Assembly (NCBI GenBank): GCA_021773295.1
Contig: JAJFKI010000072.1
Span: 1-60,020 of the forward strand
DNA: 60,020 nucleotides
Direction: 5' to 3'
Origin: Gammaproteobacteria bacterium
GTDB lineage: Bacteria > Pseudomonadota > Gammaproteobacteria > UBA1113
Part shown: positions 17,396 to 26,648 of the stretch, piece by piece
How the letters are laid out: each line of letters opens with the position of its first letter
How positions within the stretch are numbered: the stretch's first letter is position 1
Made by a program: the position numbers and the translations under genes
Notes under the pieces: model-generated
Told to the model about the DNA's origin: nothing
Database searches by the model: none
The model's input: the letters and a program-made list of their open reading frames with translations, nothing else

Positions 17396-19228
17396 ATGCC
17401 TCATGCGAGACGTCGCCGAAGAATCATGGCAGTGCGGATTGATCCCTATGAATTGCGCAGTGATGAAGGCGAGTTGAGTCAAAAGCAAAGATACCATCAC
17501 TTATTGCTGTATGAACTCATGCGACAAGCACGCAAAACAGATTTTTTTTCAAAGTTTAAAGCATTTTTTACGGGTGAGTCCTTAGAGATTGGTGCAGTGT
17601 TTCCAGCAGGTACGCCTATCCGCGTCAATAAGCTCAATAAGACCCTCTTTTTAACGCATACTTTGGCCAAAGTGAAACGTAATAATCGTCCGGGTTATAC
17701 CCTATGGGTTTTTGATGATAAACCATCGGGCGCTGGTGGGTATGCGTATTTTATTAGAGCGCGTAAATATCTTGTACCGATGGGTGATAAAACCTTTAAG
17801 GTAAAAATTACGACAAGCAAAGGTAATATTCGAGGTTTTAAAGCCCGTGATCGTCATATATCTAGAATAGTCGTAGAAGAAGTGTGCAGTGAAATAAATA
17901 ATAACGAATTAACAGGAATACCGACAAAGCCTTATATCATTGCTAACAGCAGCGCACTGCATCGAGAGTTTTACGCTAAAGATAATAATAAGTGCTCGGC
18001 TGCATACAATGCACCAGTGATTCTCATGCCACAACGTCTCATGGGGCATTTTAATATAGCAGACTTAGCAGATTGGAAACGCTACGCCGAAGAAAAACAT
18101 GACTGGTCTTTGAAAAAAAAGCATCGTGCTCGTATTAGCATTTTATTGTTAGAGGCTTACATAAAACAATACGAAGCAACTGATATGATTCATCGTGATC
18201 TTAAGTCAGATAATGTCGTGGTTAAATTAAAAGATGTCTCAGCTGAAGATTCTGATGAAGCTGATTTTGAATTTGAATCACTGACAATTGTTGATCCAGC
18301 CTTCGCTATACCACGCGATGAACGTGATGATCTCATCTGTGGTTCGCCTACTGCTTACTCTCCAGAAATATGGTCAGGAGAGCCGAATGACGTTTATTCA
18401 GACTATTATTCGTTGGGTCGAGTCCTTGGGAGGATATGGGGAGCAAGAGTTCCAACAAGAGATGAAATGCTAGCGATACGCAGTAATCCAAGTCTTGCAA
18501 AGCCTTCTTATGATTTATTTGCAGGACTTGATTTAAAGCCACAAGACAATGAAAAGCATGCTTTAATTCAGCACGCCTTGCAGCGTGCCATTGAGTGCTT
18601 AACAACATCGCCAAAGGAGAAAAGAGCGCTAAGTGAAGCCTTGAAGGTTTTAAAAGCGTTGGAAGAAAAACTTTATATTAGACCAGACGTAGTAGAGGAC
18701 GCTGCTGCTAGTGCTAGTGCTAGTGCTAGTGCTAGTGCTAGTGCCTCTTCATCCTATAGCGGTGAGTCAGCGTTAATAACTGAAAGTAGCAGCAGTGCCA
18801 CTTTATCTTCTTCAGGGGCTGAGTCAAGTGTGTCGTCTGTGGCGACACCAGGTTTTTTTGGCCAACAACAAGCTTTTACACAACGCATACCACACTTAAT
18901 CGATTTATTACGAGAAAAGCTGGTGCCCATTGCTAACACGACTAACAGTGATGGCATTAAACAAATGGTGGCCGTGCTAGAGGATGGTGTCCCCAATAAA
19001 TTAGGGCGTCTTATGGACATTGCTGTGGCAAGACGGGCGATGAGAAAGGGCAAGCTTGCCCTTGCCTTGAATCGTCATAAAAATGTAGAGCGCTTATATC
19101 GTCACTTTGCTTATTTAAATACTCGTCAGGTTAAGACGGTCAATCAACTTATCTCATTTTTAAAAAACGAGGAGCTTACTTTTGTTCATACTCCTAATGT
19201 GTTGACGCAGTGCTTTGGGTGTTCTTAA
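17396..19228 (+). CDS. Eukaryotic-type protein kinase-like protein
   Basis: Protein of 610 residues from the ATG at 17396 (GGAG 5 nt upstream). The catalytic loop HRDLKSDNVVV is intact (His266, Asp268, Lys270, Asn273). The metal-binding motif is DPA rather than DFG (Asp300). An activation-segment end GSPTAYSPEIWSG and a YSDYYSLGRVLGRIWG helix match kinase subdomains VIII-IX. A glycine-rich GAGGYAYFI near residue 108 may be the P-loop. After the kinase come a (Ser-Ala)n run and a helical C-terminal domain that is shared with the pseudokinase at 20587. Such kinases in Legionellales are commonly host-directed effectors; that role is an inference. It overlaps the convergent gene by 4 bp. Confidence 0.82.
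   Translation: MPHARRRRRIMAVRIDPYELRSDEGELSQKQRYHHLLLYELMRQARKTDFFSKFKAFFTGESLEIGAVFPAGTPIRVNKLNKTLFLTHTLAKVKRNNRPGYTLWVFDDKPSGAGGYAYFIRARKYLVPMGDKTFKVKITTSKGNIRGFKARDRHISRIVVEEVCSEINNNELTGIPTKPYIIANSSALHREFYAKDNNKCSAAYNAPVILMPQRLMGHFNIADLADWKRYAEEKHDWSLKKKHRARISILLLEAYIKQYEATDMIHRDLKSDNVVVKLKDVSAEDSDEADFEFESLTIVDPAFAIPRDERDDLICGSPTAYSPEIWSGEPNDVYSDYYSLGRVLGRIWGARVPTRDEMLAIRSNPSLAKPSYDLFAGLDLKPQDNEKHALIQHALQRAIECLTTSPKEKRALSEALKVLKALEEKLYIRPDVVEDAAASASASASASASASSSYSGESALITESSSSATLSSSGAESSVSSVATPGFFGQQQAFTQRIPHLIDLLREKLVPIANTTNSDGIKQMVAVLEDGVPNKLGRLMDIAVARRAMRKGKLALALNRHKNVERLYRHFAYLNTRQVKTVNQLISFLKNEELTFVHTPNVLTQCFGCS
18707..18742 (+). repeat. Six perfect GCTAGT hexanucleotide repeats in kinase gene
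   Basis: Six identical GCTAGT units encode alternating Ala-Ser between the kinase domain and the C-terminal domain. Changes in unit number would stay in frame and alter linker length by two residues each, so this is a candidate hypervariable site. Confidence 0.85.
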
Positions 19229-20379
19229 CGTTTCTTTGGTGCTCTTTTTGTTTCGTCAGTATTATTGCTGCTAGAAGTTAAATTTTCAGAACCTCCAGGA
19301 CTTTCTTTAGTATCAGCATGCGCTCTTTTTATCCCTCTCTTCAAAGATAACGGTAAAGACTGTTTTTGTTTTATCGTGGCATTTGAATTCGAACTCGAAC
19401 TCGAGTTGAAACGTGAACAGGCTTCATCAAAAAAGGATAAACGCGGTGGACTGGTTGATGGTGTGTTTTCATCATCACGCTCTGGTGTTATTAAAGAACT
19501 AGAACTTGTGCCGGCTATCGAGCCTGCAGCAGGCGCATCTGAAGGTGAAGAAGGTGATACTGGCATGCTATCAGAGCTCGGATAACAATAGATGCGCCAT
19601 TTTGCAATTAAATGTCCGAGAAATGCTTTGTTCTTAAGAAGAAATGACGTTAGATTAGGGTTGCTATAAAGAAATAATCGCAAGATATTTCTATTATCAT
19701 AAGCTACTTTTAAATAACCACTGTAATTACGTTCAGTGCCTCTTAAACCAACAATGGCATCCATAAAACAGCTCTGTGAAAATTTAACTTTTTGCTGTTC
19801 GCGGACAGCAGTAGTGGTTTTTTCATCAATGGAATCATCTACTTTTTGACGCACATCATTACTATTCTTGATTTGCAACAAAAAATCAGCCATGAATTTT
19901 TTATATTTAAGCGTAAGCGGAGCCATGAAGTTTGTTAGCTGCCTTTGAAAGTTTGCTCGGAAAAAATCAATCGAACTGGCGTGGGTTAAGAATATACTTA
20001 AATTTTCAATGGCCATTACGTCGGACCTTTGGGCACAGTAATAATGATAGGCAGCTGAATGAACGGCAAAATTAGGAGATTTTGTTGCGGCTGTTTCCAG
20101 GAAATGTTTGATCATAACGCGGTTATCTTCTAGGTGATTTAGGCGTCTTATCACTTTATCCGGATGTTTGCCAATCTTTTCATAGATCACAGGATGATGT
20201 TCTACCATATAATGGTGGATGATGTCTCTCAGATTGTTAAGCTCTGCTGCGCTTGCATGCATGACACAAGCTTCAAAAAAGGCTTTGTTGCCTAAGTTCA
20301 TGGGAGGCAATTGATAAACGCTAATGGTTGGATTTCTAAGGGCCACAATAAAAGCGGCCAATTGTCTGCTTTCACTCAT
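19225..20379 (-). CDS. Ser-rich protein with basic, nuclear-signal-like C-terminus
   Basis: Protein of 384 residues from the ATG at 20379, chosen because AAAGAG lies 7 nt upstream; another ATG two codons earlier has no spacing for it. The first 270 residues look helical with no motif I recognise. Residues about 280-340 are rich in Ser, Pro and Asp. The tail has basic clusters (LKRGIKRAHADTK and the terminal KRAPKKR) that resemble a bipartite nuclear localisation signal. Its position between a kinase-like gene and a pseudokinase gene, and its poly-Ser style like the ankyrin and giant proteins, suggests a host-directed effector. This is unproven. Confidence 0.72.
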   Translation of the reverse strand: MSESRQLAAFIVALRNPTISVYQLPPMNLGNKAFFEACVMHASAAELNNLRDIIHHYMVEHHPVIYEKIGKHPDKVIRRLNHLEDNRVMIKHFLETAATKSPNFAVHSAAYHYYCAQRSDVMAIENLSIFLTHASSIDFFRANFQRQLTNFMAPLTLKYKKFMADFLLQIKNSNDVRQKVDDSIDEKTTTAVREQQKVKFSQSCFMDAIVGLRGTERNYSGYLKVAYDNRNILRLFLYSNPNLTSFLLKNKAFLGHLIAKWRIYCYPSSDSMPVSPSSPSDAPAAGSIAGTSSSSLITPERDDENTPSTSPPRLSFFDEACSRFNSSSSSNSNATIKQKQSLPLSLKRGIKRAHADTKESPGGSENLTSSSNNTDETKRAPKKR

Positions 20380-20586
20380 ATACATACTCTTTTACGGTAA
20401 AGTTTTGTAAATTGTATTGACCTAACCTTAGGGTTTTATTAGCATTTGGTTTATGTTTTCAAACATATTGCGTTTTTGGCATGAATTTGGGCAAAAATTT
20501 GCGTTTAAGCTCAGATTCGGTACAATGATAACACCTTAACGGCACGATTTGCACAAATCGGCTGAAAAAACATAGGGGGGTGCACA

Positions 20587-21639
20587 ATGGCTACAGAGAT
20601 AGTTAAATTAGAAGAAGATGATTCTTTCGATGATGAGGTTGAAAGTCTCACGCACATTTTTGAAGGGAATACCTTAGAAGATTTGATTAAAGGTCCTTAT
20701 TTTCTAATGTCGTCTTTTCCCGAACGCATCGAATTTACCATAAAGCTCCTTGCTCTGTTTTTACAGTATCATAAAGATAAAGATGGCAGGGCGCATGGCC
20801 ACATTACACCAGCGATGGTGCGCTTAACGCCAACTGAGAATGGTGGCGCCGAACTGGCGATTATCGATGCGGCTAAGCTTAGCAAAAATGAGTCTGCTGA
20901 CAAGCGTTATTCTCATTATAATGATCCTTTCTTAAGGGCATCAAAAAGTATAATGAAACCCGAACCCGATACGGCATCTGACCTATATGCCATTGGTTGT
21001 ATGATGCTTGAATTGTGGGGCGTTGAGTTAACACAGCCAATGACTGAATTGAGTAAAACCCTTAATTCTATGAGTGAAAAGCAAGGGTTAGCCTTCGCTA
21101 AAAAACAGCGGGAACACTCAAATCTTAGACGTCTTCCTGTTCCGGTAATCCAAGCCGCGGCCAGTTTGCTAAAACCAAAACGCGATCAGCGATTACTATC
21201 TTTTGCCATTGTTTCTTTAGACAAAGCAAGAAGCAAAACCTGTAAAGAGCAAGATGAACTTAAAAATAAGATCTTACCCGAACTAATTACAGCGATAGCC
21301 TCTCGGCTAGCGAGCGTAAAAGTCGACGGCAGGTACTTAACAAATAGCTCTGGTGTGCGTGATATGATTGAGCTCAATCCTAAATTAAGTAACGAGGAGA
21401 AGCTATATCGCTACATCGAAATAGCCAATGAACGCAGAAGCGCTCGCAAGGGATTTAATGCGACTTTCTTCTGGCGTCGTCACCCGGAAGTTGAAACATT
21501 TTATCGCTTACTGAGCCGGTTTGATGAACATAACATTGAAAGCATTAAGACATTGGATCACTTCACAAAAACTAGCACATTCTTTCCGGCAAATACCTTG
21601 ATTCAGCCAAATGTTGGGGTTATCCCGGTACCGAAGTAA
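20587..21639 (+). CDS. Pseudokinase without N-lobe
   Basis: Protein of 350 residues starting 6 nt after a G-rich ribosome-binding site. The sequence seems to begin near the kinase hinge: an acidic start, then LEDLIKGPYFL. HGHITPAMV (residues 70-78) stands in place of HRDLKPxN, so the catalytic Asp, Lys and Asn are replaced by His, Thr and Met. IIDAAKLS (Asp94) stands for the DFG region, and DTASDLYAIGCMMLELWG matches kinase subdomain IX. No Gly loop or VAIK lysine precedes it. The C-terminal part (about 215-330) is homologous to the C-terminal domain of the kinase-like protein at 17396. It probably acts as a regulator or scaffold rather than an enzyme. Confidence 0.75.
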   Translation: MATEIVKLEEDDSFDDEVESLTHIFEGNTLEDLIKGPYFLMSSFPERIEFTIKLLALFLQYHKDKDGRAHGHITPAMVRLTPTENGGAELAIIDAAKLSKNESADKRYSHYNDPFLRASKSIMKPEPDTASDLYAIGCMMLELWGVELTQPMTELSKTLNSMSEKQGLAFAKKQREHSNLRRLPVPVIQAAASLLKPKRDQRLLSFAIVSLDKARSKTCKEQDELKNKILPELITAIASRLASVKVDGRYLTNSSGVRDMIELNPKLSNEEKLYRYIEIANERRSARKGFNATFFWRRHPEVETFYRLLSRFDEHNIESIKTLDHFTKTSTFFPANTLIQPNVGVIPVPK

Positions 21640-21715
21640 TAGGCATTCTCTGGGTTTAATAATTTCTTAAGAATCGCCTGATAGAATAATTGCTTATAAG
21701 TTAAGCAACAAAAGA

Positions 21716-21901
21716 ATGACGCATATGGCTAGCTATGACAAACATTTCGCAAACTTTCTCGAACCAGGCCCTCGCAGCAGCAAGAGGCAGATCCCTAATG
21801 AATTAGATTTAAATAACTATGCCCAAGATTTAGGTCTTGACTATGAGCCATCGGGTGGTGGCTATGGTGATAAAACCGACCAACTGTTACCCGGCAACTA
21901 A
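21716..21901 (+). CDS. Small hypothetical protein
   Basis: Possible 61-residue protein, or 58 from the ATG at 21725. It is hydrophilic and acidic, with a Gly-rich patch (PSGGGYGDKTD). There is no strong ribosome-binding site and I do not recognise it. It is 76 bp after the pseudokinase gene in the same direction and is followed 42 bp later by a palindromic element. Coding status is uncertain. Confidence 0.4.
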   Translation: MTHMASYDKHFANFLEPGPRSSKRQIPNELDLNNYAQDLGLDYEPSGGGYGDKTDQLLPGN

Positions 21902-21943
21902 ATTATTTTCCCCCTTAATCCTCCCTCACATCGGTGATGGGTC

Positions 21944-22105
21944 TATACCCATTACAGATGAAAATGCGGAATTAAGGCGACTTGATTTTTGTTCCCTTTG
22001 AGCGTTCGAAATGCAGGTAATAGCCAGTCTATTGGCAAATTTCGAACGTTCAAAGGGGGCAAAAAGCAATAGCATTCATTTCGGATTTTCATCGGTGATG
22101 GGTAT
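21944..22105. repeat. Palindromic MITE-like element (copy B)
   Basis: About 162 bp with terminal inverted repeats starting TATACCCAT(T/C)AC, an inner inverted pair TTTGAGCGTTCGAAAT / ATTTCGAACGTTCAAA, and paired GTTCCC / GGGGGC flanks. Nearly the whole element can fold on itself. It is the same family as copies at 22942, 42185 and 42346. No coding capacity. Confidence 0.85.
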
Positions 22106-22162
22106 AGCATCTAGCCCCCAGAATTGCTACTATCTTGCCCTCCATAACCACAAAGATACGCA

Positions 22163-22939
22163 ATGAAATATGCATTAGGCATTGAATATGATGGTACTCG
22201 GTATTTTGGCTGGCAAGCGCAGAAATCGGTAGCATCCCTACAAATAACCGTGGAAAAGGCTTTAAGCCTAGTGGCGGCTGCACCTATTCAAGTACAGTGT
22301 GCTGGGCGCACGGATAGAGGGGTGCACGCCACGCAGCAAGTGATACACTTTGAAACTGACGTTGATCGCAGTGAAAAAGCATGGCTCATGGGGACTAATA
22401 CCCATTTGCCTAGCAATATCCGTGTTGTGTGGGCGAAGGCTGTGCCTGTGGAATTCCATGCTAGGTTTTCAGCAACAGCGCGCCGCTATCACTATATTAT
22501 TTACAATTCACGGGTACATTCTGCCATTTTGCGACATGCAATCACTTGGCATCATGTGCCTTTGGATGCGGACAAGATGCGACAAGGGATCAAGTACTTA
22601 TTGGGTGAACATGATTTTTCATCCTTTCGTGCAGCGGGCTGCCAAGCCAAGCATGGTATTCGTGACATGTTAGATGCCAATGTAGCACGCCGAGGCGAGT
22701 ATATTATCGTCGATATCCAAGCCAATGCTTTTTTGCATCATATGGTGCGCAATATTGTGGGTGCCTTGTTCAAAGTAGGCGAAGGTGAGCATGAGCCCCT
22801 TTGGATACAAACATTATTACAACAACAAGATAGAACAAAAGCGGGTGTAACAGCCCCGCCGCAAGGTTTATACTTAATTCAAGTGACATACCCAGAATTT
22901 GATGTGCCACAAACCGCTAGAATTCCATTAATCACATAG
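22163..22939 (+). CDS. truA: tRNA pseudouridine(38-40) synthase TruA
   Basis: Protein of 258 residues, usual for the family. The catalytic aspartate lies in AGRTDRGVHATQQVIHF. Other family segments include YDGTRYFGWQAQ near the start, RFSATARRYHYIIYN, the HDFSSFRAAGCQ motif and the C-terminal NAFLHHMVRNIVGALFKVG. It makes pseudouridine at positions 38-40 of the tRNA anticodon arm. The gene heads the truA-trpFBA-accD-folC stretch but is separated from trpF by repeat copy C. Confidence 0.95.
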   Translation: MKYALGIEYDGTRYFGWQAQKSVASLQITVEKALSLVAAAPIQVQCAGRTDRGVHATQQVIHFETDVDRSEKAWLMGTNTHLPSNIRVVWAKAVPVEFHARFSATARRYHYIIYNSRVHSAILRHAITWHHVPLDADKMRQGIKYLLGEHDFSSFRAAGCQAKHGIRDMLDANVARRGEYIIVDIQANAFLHHMVRNIVGALFKVGEGEHEPLWIQTLLQQQDRTKAGVTAPPQGLYLIQVTYPEFDVPQTARIPLIT

Positions 22940-22941
22940 GA

Positions 22942-23104
22942 TATACTCCTCGTGATTCAAAATGCGAAATTTAGGCGATTTGATGTTTGTTCCCTTTGGA
23001 CGTTCGAAATGCGGGTAATAGTTATTCTACTGGCAAATTTCGAACGTTCAAAGGGGGCAAAAAGCAATAGCATTAATTTCGCATTTTGAGTCACGAGGAG
23101 TATA
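22942..23104. repeat. Palindromic MITE-like element between truA and trpF (copy C)
   Basis: A 163-bp element filling almost the entire gap between the truA stop and the trpF start. Ends are TATACTCCTCGTGA and its inverted copy. The centre carries the family inverted pair around GACGTTCGAAAT / ATTTCGAACGTT. Its right end reads TCACGAGGAGTATA on the plus strand, so it provides the GAGGAG ribosome-binding site of trpF. Confidence 0.87.
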
Positions 23105-23108
23105 TACA

Positions 23109-23726
23109 ATGACAGTCAAGATAAAATTTTGTGGTATTACCCGAGAAGAGGATGCAATTGCTGCGGCAGCGGTGGGCGCGGATGCTATCGGCTTAAACTT
23201 TTATCCCAGCAGTCCACGGGCGACAACCCTACAGCAAGCGCAATCCATTATTAACGCCTTGCCACCGTTTATCACAACGGTTGGTTTATTTGTGAATGAA
23301 GATGCGAGCAGAGTACAACAAGTGTTAGATCAAGTTATGTTGGATCGTTTGCAATTTCACGGGGATGAAACACCCGCCTATTGTCAGCAATTTAATAAAC
23401 CCTATATTAAAGCAATACCCATCGATGAAAATACTGATATTGCCACAGCCTGTCAGCAATACCAAAGCGCTGTGGCGTGTTTGTTAGATACCTCTCATCC
23501 GACGCTCAAAGGTGGTACTGGCAAGGTGTTTGATTGGCGTTTAGTGCCAAGGGATTGTCCTTGTCCTATTATTCTAGCCGGCGGTTTAACGCCAGAAAAT
23601 GTTGGCGCGGCCATAAAGCAAGTCAAACCTTATGCAGTCGATGTCAGCTCAAGCATTGAAAAGGAGCCAGGCATCAAAGATTTTGCTAAACTGCAGGCAT
23701 TCGCTAAAGAGGTGCACCATGTCTAA
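23109..23726 (+). CDS. trpF: Phosphoribosylanthranilate isomerase
   Basis: Protein of 205 residues with the family motifs [11 protein letters not shown] (general base Cys), [17 protein letters not shown], and the catalytic Asp in [19 protein letters not shown]. The ending is [15 protein letters not shown] with [16 protein letters not shown]. It catalyses the third step of tryptophan synthesis. GAGGAG of the ribosome-binding site, 8 nt before the ATG, belongs to the terminus of repeat copy C. It overlaps trpB by 8 bp. Genes trpE, trpG, trpD and trpC are not in this window. Confidence 0.95.
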   Translation: MTVKIKFCGITREEDAIAAAAVGADAIGLNFYPSSPRATTLQQAQSIINALPPFITTVGLFVNEDASRVQQVLDQVMLDRLQFHGDETPAYCQQFNKPYIKAIPIDENTDIATACQQYQSAVACLLDTSHPTLKGGTGKVFDWRLVPRDCPCPIILAGGLTPENVGAAIKQVKPYAVDVSSSIEKEPGIKDFAKLQAFAKEVHHV

Positions 23727-24930
23727 CATTGAATACCATACTCAAATGCCCGATGATGGAGGACATTTTGGTCCTTACGGCGGTAAGTTTGTTGCTGAAA
23801 CTTTAATGAAACCATTGAGCGATTTACAACAAGCCTATACTGATTGTCGTCAAGATCAAACCTTCTTTGCCGAATTTCAACAGGATTTAAAACACTATGT
23901 GGGTAGACCCACGCCTTTATATTTCGCCGAGCGTTTAACAAAACATGTGGGCGGTGCCAAAATTTATTTAAAACGCGAAGACTTAACGCATACTGGTGCT
24001 CATAAAATCAACAACACCATTGGCCAAGCCCTATTAGCTAAGCGCATGGGTAAAACGCGTATTATCGCTGAAACTGGCGCTGGTCAACATGGTGTAGCCA
24101 CCGCCACGGTTGCGGCACGCCTGGGGCTTGAATGTGTCGTGTATATGGGTACCCAAGATATTGCTCGCCAAGCGATTAATGTGTATCGCATGAAACTGTT
24201 AGGCGCGACTGTAGTCCCGGTAGACTCTGGATCTAAAACCTTAAAAGATGCTTTGAATGAAGCCTTGCGCGATTGGGTAACCAATGTGGATGATACGTTT
24301 TATATTCTCGGTACCGTGGCAGGCCCACACCCATACCCACAAATGGTGCGAGACTTTCAAGCGGTCATCGGTTATGAAGCCAAAGAACAACTATTGGAGC
24401 TAGAAAACCGCTTGCCTGATTTATTGATTGCTTGTGTGGGGGGGGGGTCTAATGCTATCGGTTTATTTTATCCTTTTTTAGATGATGAAGATGTCGCTAT
24501 GGTGGGTGTTGAAGCAGGCGGCAAAGGTATTGATACTGGTTTACACGCGGCGCCATTATGTGTGGGCAAAACCGGTGTCTTGCATGGTAATCGTACCTAC
24601 TTAATGTGTGATGAAGAAGGGCAAATTAATGCAACCCATTCTATTTCTGCAGGATTAGATTATCCAGGTGTTGGACCCGAGCACGCGCTTTTAAAAGATG
24701 TGGCTAGAGTTAAATATACTAACGTCAATGATGAAGAAGCGCTGGCAGCTTTCCATGATTTAACCCATATCGAAGGGATTATGCCAGCCTTAGAGTCCAG
24801 CCACGCCATAGCCTATGCTAACAAAATTGCTGCAACTATGGATAAAGAACAAATCATTATAGTCAATCTTTCAGGTCGTGGTGATAAAGACATTCACACG
24901 GTCGCTGAAATTGATGGAATTAAGGTGTAA
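23719..24930 (+). CDS. trpB: Tryptophan synthase beta subunit
   Basis: Protein of 403 residues from the ATG at 23719 (GAGGTG upstream, inside the trpF end). The PLP lysine lies in HKINNTIGQ; the [16 protein letters not shown] and phosphate-binding GGGSNAIG segments are conserved. It joins indole and serine to tryptophan and works as an alpha2-beta2 complex with TrpA, whose gene follows after 4 bp. The frame runs open 29 codons upstream, but that region lies inside trpF. Confidence 0.97.
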   Translation: MSNIEYHTQMPDDGGHFGPYGGKFVAETLMKPLSDLQQAYTDCRQDQTFFAEFQQDLKHYVGRPTPLYFAERLTKHVGGAKIYLKREDLTHTGAHKINNTIGQALLAKRMGKTRIIAETGAGQHGVATATVAARLGLECVVYMGTQDIARQAINVYRMKLLGATVVPVDSGSKTLKDALNEALRDWVTNVDDTFYILGTVAGPHPYPQMVRDFQAVIGYEAKEQLLELENRLPDLLIACVGGGSNAIGLFYPFLDDEDVAMVGVEAGGKGIDTGLHAAPLCVGKTGVLHGNRTYLMCDEEGQINATHSISAGLDYPGVGPEHALLKDVARVKYTNVNDEEALAAFHDLTHIEGIMPALESSHAIAYANKIAATMDKEQIIIVNLSGRGDKDIHTVAEIDGIKV

Positions 24931-24934
24931 GACG

Positions 24935-25732
24935 ATGAGTAGAATTAGCAAAACCTTAGAAGTACTTGCAAAGAACCAACGCAAAGCACTTGTACCCTAT
25001 GTGACGGCAGGTGATCCTACTATAAAAATGAGCTTGTCTATCATGCAAACCTTAGTGAAAGCAGGTGCAGACATGATTGAGCTCGGCATGCCATTTACCG
25101 ATCCAATGGCGGAAGGCCCAGTGATTCAACATGCTCACGAACGCTCATTGGCCAATGGCACTAAGCTGCGCGATATTTTCGCTGTGGTGCGGGAATTTAG
25201 GAAAGCCGATGATAAAACGCCGGTGATTTTAATGGGTTATTTAAATCCTATCGAAGTTATGGGTTATGACAATTTTGCCAATGCCGCCGCTAGAGCCGGT
25301 GTCGATGGTGTCTTAGTGGTTGATATGCCACCTGAAGAAGGCGAAGCGTTGAGTCTTCACTTACAACAGCAGCAATTGGATCCCATTTATTTAATTTCTC
25401 CCACCACCACCACCCAGCGTTTAGCCTTAGTGAAAAAATATGGGCGTGGTTATCATTATTATGTGTCTTTAAAGGGGATTACCGGTTCCGGCAAGTTAGA
25501 CACAGATGATGTAGCTGAGCATTTAAAGTCCATTGGTGAACACTTATCCCTGCCAATTTGCGTTGGTTTTGGTATTCGTGATGCAGAATCTGCAGCAGCC
25601 ATCGCAAAAATTGCCGATGGGGTAGTGATTGGTAGCGCACTTATTGCTAGAATGGAGCAATTTAACCAGGACGACACTGCCTTATTGGCAGAAGTTGAAC
25701 ATTTTATGAGTGATATACGGTCCGCATTATGA
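24935..25732 (+). CDS. trpA: Tryptophan synthase alpha subunit
   Basis: Protein of 265 residues starting at the ATG at 24935, 4 bp after trpB. Catalytic Glu and Asp lie in [18 protein letters not shown]. Other family segments are [30 protein letters not shown] and [14 protein letters not shown]. It splits indole-3-glycerol phosphate and passes indole to TrpB. Its stop overlaps the accD start (ATGA). Confidence 0.96.
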   Translation: MSRISKTLEVLAKNQRKALVPYVTAGDPTIKMSLSIMQTLVKAGADMIELGMPFTDPMAEGPVIQHAHERSLANGTKLRDIFAVVREFRKADDKTPVILMGYLNPIEVMGYDNFANAAARAGVDGVLVVDMPPEEGEALSLHLQQQQLDPIYLISPTTTTQRLALVKKYGRGYHYYVSLKGITGSGKLDTDDVAEHLKSIGEHLSLPICVGFGIRDAESAAAIAKIADGVVIGSALIARMEQFNQDDTALLAEVEHFMSDIRSAL

Positions 25733-26640
25733 GTTGGTTTTCAAAATTAATCCCTTCAGTTAGAACAACGACCAATGGCAGCAGTAAAAAAGTGCCAGAA
25801 GGCGTATGGACGAAGTGCCCACAGTGTGATGGCGTGCTTTATCGTCCCGAGTTAGAACGCAATCAAGAAGTTTGCCCCAAGTGTAATCATCATTTTCGCA
25901 TTGGTGCGCGTGATCGCTTGAAGGCATTATTAGACGGTGAGAAATTCGTTGAAATTGGTGCCGACATAGAGCCTGTGGATATTTTAAAGTTTAAAGACAC
26001 TAAAAAGTATAAAGATCGCTTAAGCACCGCACAAAAAAATACGGGTGAAAAAGATGCGTTAGTAGTACTGCGTGGCGATATGCGTGGCATCCCCGTAGTA
26101 GCTTGTGCGTTTGAATATCGCTTTATTGGTGGTTCCATGGGACGAGTGGTCGGGACAAAGTTTGTCAAGGCGGCACAAGCCGCCTTAGAGCATCGCCAAC
26201 CTTTAATTTGCTTTTCTGCCAGTGGTGGTGCCAGGATGCAAGAAGCCTTGATTTCACTCTTTCAAATGGCAAAGACCAGCGCAGTACTGAATAAACTCCA
26301 TCGCGGTGGTCTTCCTTTCATTTCAGTCTTAACCGATCCCACCATGGGAGGTGTTTCGGCGAGTTTAGCAATGTTGGGTGATGTCATTATTGCTGAGCCT
26401 AAGGCCTTAATCGGTTTTGCTGGTCCTAGGGTGATTGAACAAACGGTGCGTCAAGTTTTACCGGAGGGATTTCAACGGAGTGAATTTTTATTGGAGAATG
26501 GAGCTATCGATATGATTATCGATCGTCGTGATATGGCGGATAAACTTGCCCATCTACTGGCGAAGTTAACCCGTGCTCCTCTTCCATTGAGCAACAAGGG
26601 AGTGGTCTCATCGCAGGAGCAAGACAGCGCTGGCAGTTAA
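25729..26640 (+). CDS. accD: Acetyl-CoA carboxylase carboxyltransferase beta subunit
   Basis: Protein of 303 residues. The N-terminal zinc ribbon is intact ([14 protein letters not shown] and [13 protein letters not shown], residues about 26-53). The carboxyltransferase core includes [24 protein letters not shown] and [18 protein letters not shown]. It transfers the carboxyl group from biotin to acetyl-CoA in fatty-acid synthesis, with AccA encoded elsewhere. The start overlaps the trpA stop. Confidence 0.96.
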   Translation: MSWFSKLIPSVRTTTNGSSKKVPEGVWTKCPQCDGVLYRPELERNQEVCPKCNHHFRIGARDRLKALLDGEKFVEIGADIEPVDILKFKDTKKYKDRLSTAQKNTGEKDALVVLRGDMRGIPVVACAFEYRFIGGSMGRVVGTKFVKAAQAALEHRQPLICFSASGGARMQEALISLFQMAKTSAVLNKLHRGGLPFISVLTDPTMGGVSASLAMLGDVIIAEPKALIGFAGPRVIEQTVRQVLPEGFQRSEFLLENGAIDMIIDRRDMADKLAHLLAKLTRAPLPLSNKGVVSSQEQDSAGS

Positions 26641-26648
26641 GTCAATGG

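Noticed and set aside
19201..19228. Prenylation (CaaX) motif at the kinase C-terminus
   Set aside because: The end reads QCFGCS; the cysteines are not at the fourth position from the end, so it does not fit CaaX.
22350..22673. Alternative plus-strand frame inside truA
   Set aside because: Overlaps the fully conserved TruA frame and has no own start signal.
21944..23104. CRISPR or tandem rRNA-type structure for the repeated palindromes
   Set aside because: Copies are dispersed, self-complementary and carry no spacer or rRNA sequence; a MITE-like family fits better.
22940..23108. trp attenuator with leader peptide
   Set aside because: No short ORF rich in Trp codons; the whole gap is explained by repeat copy C.
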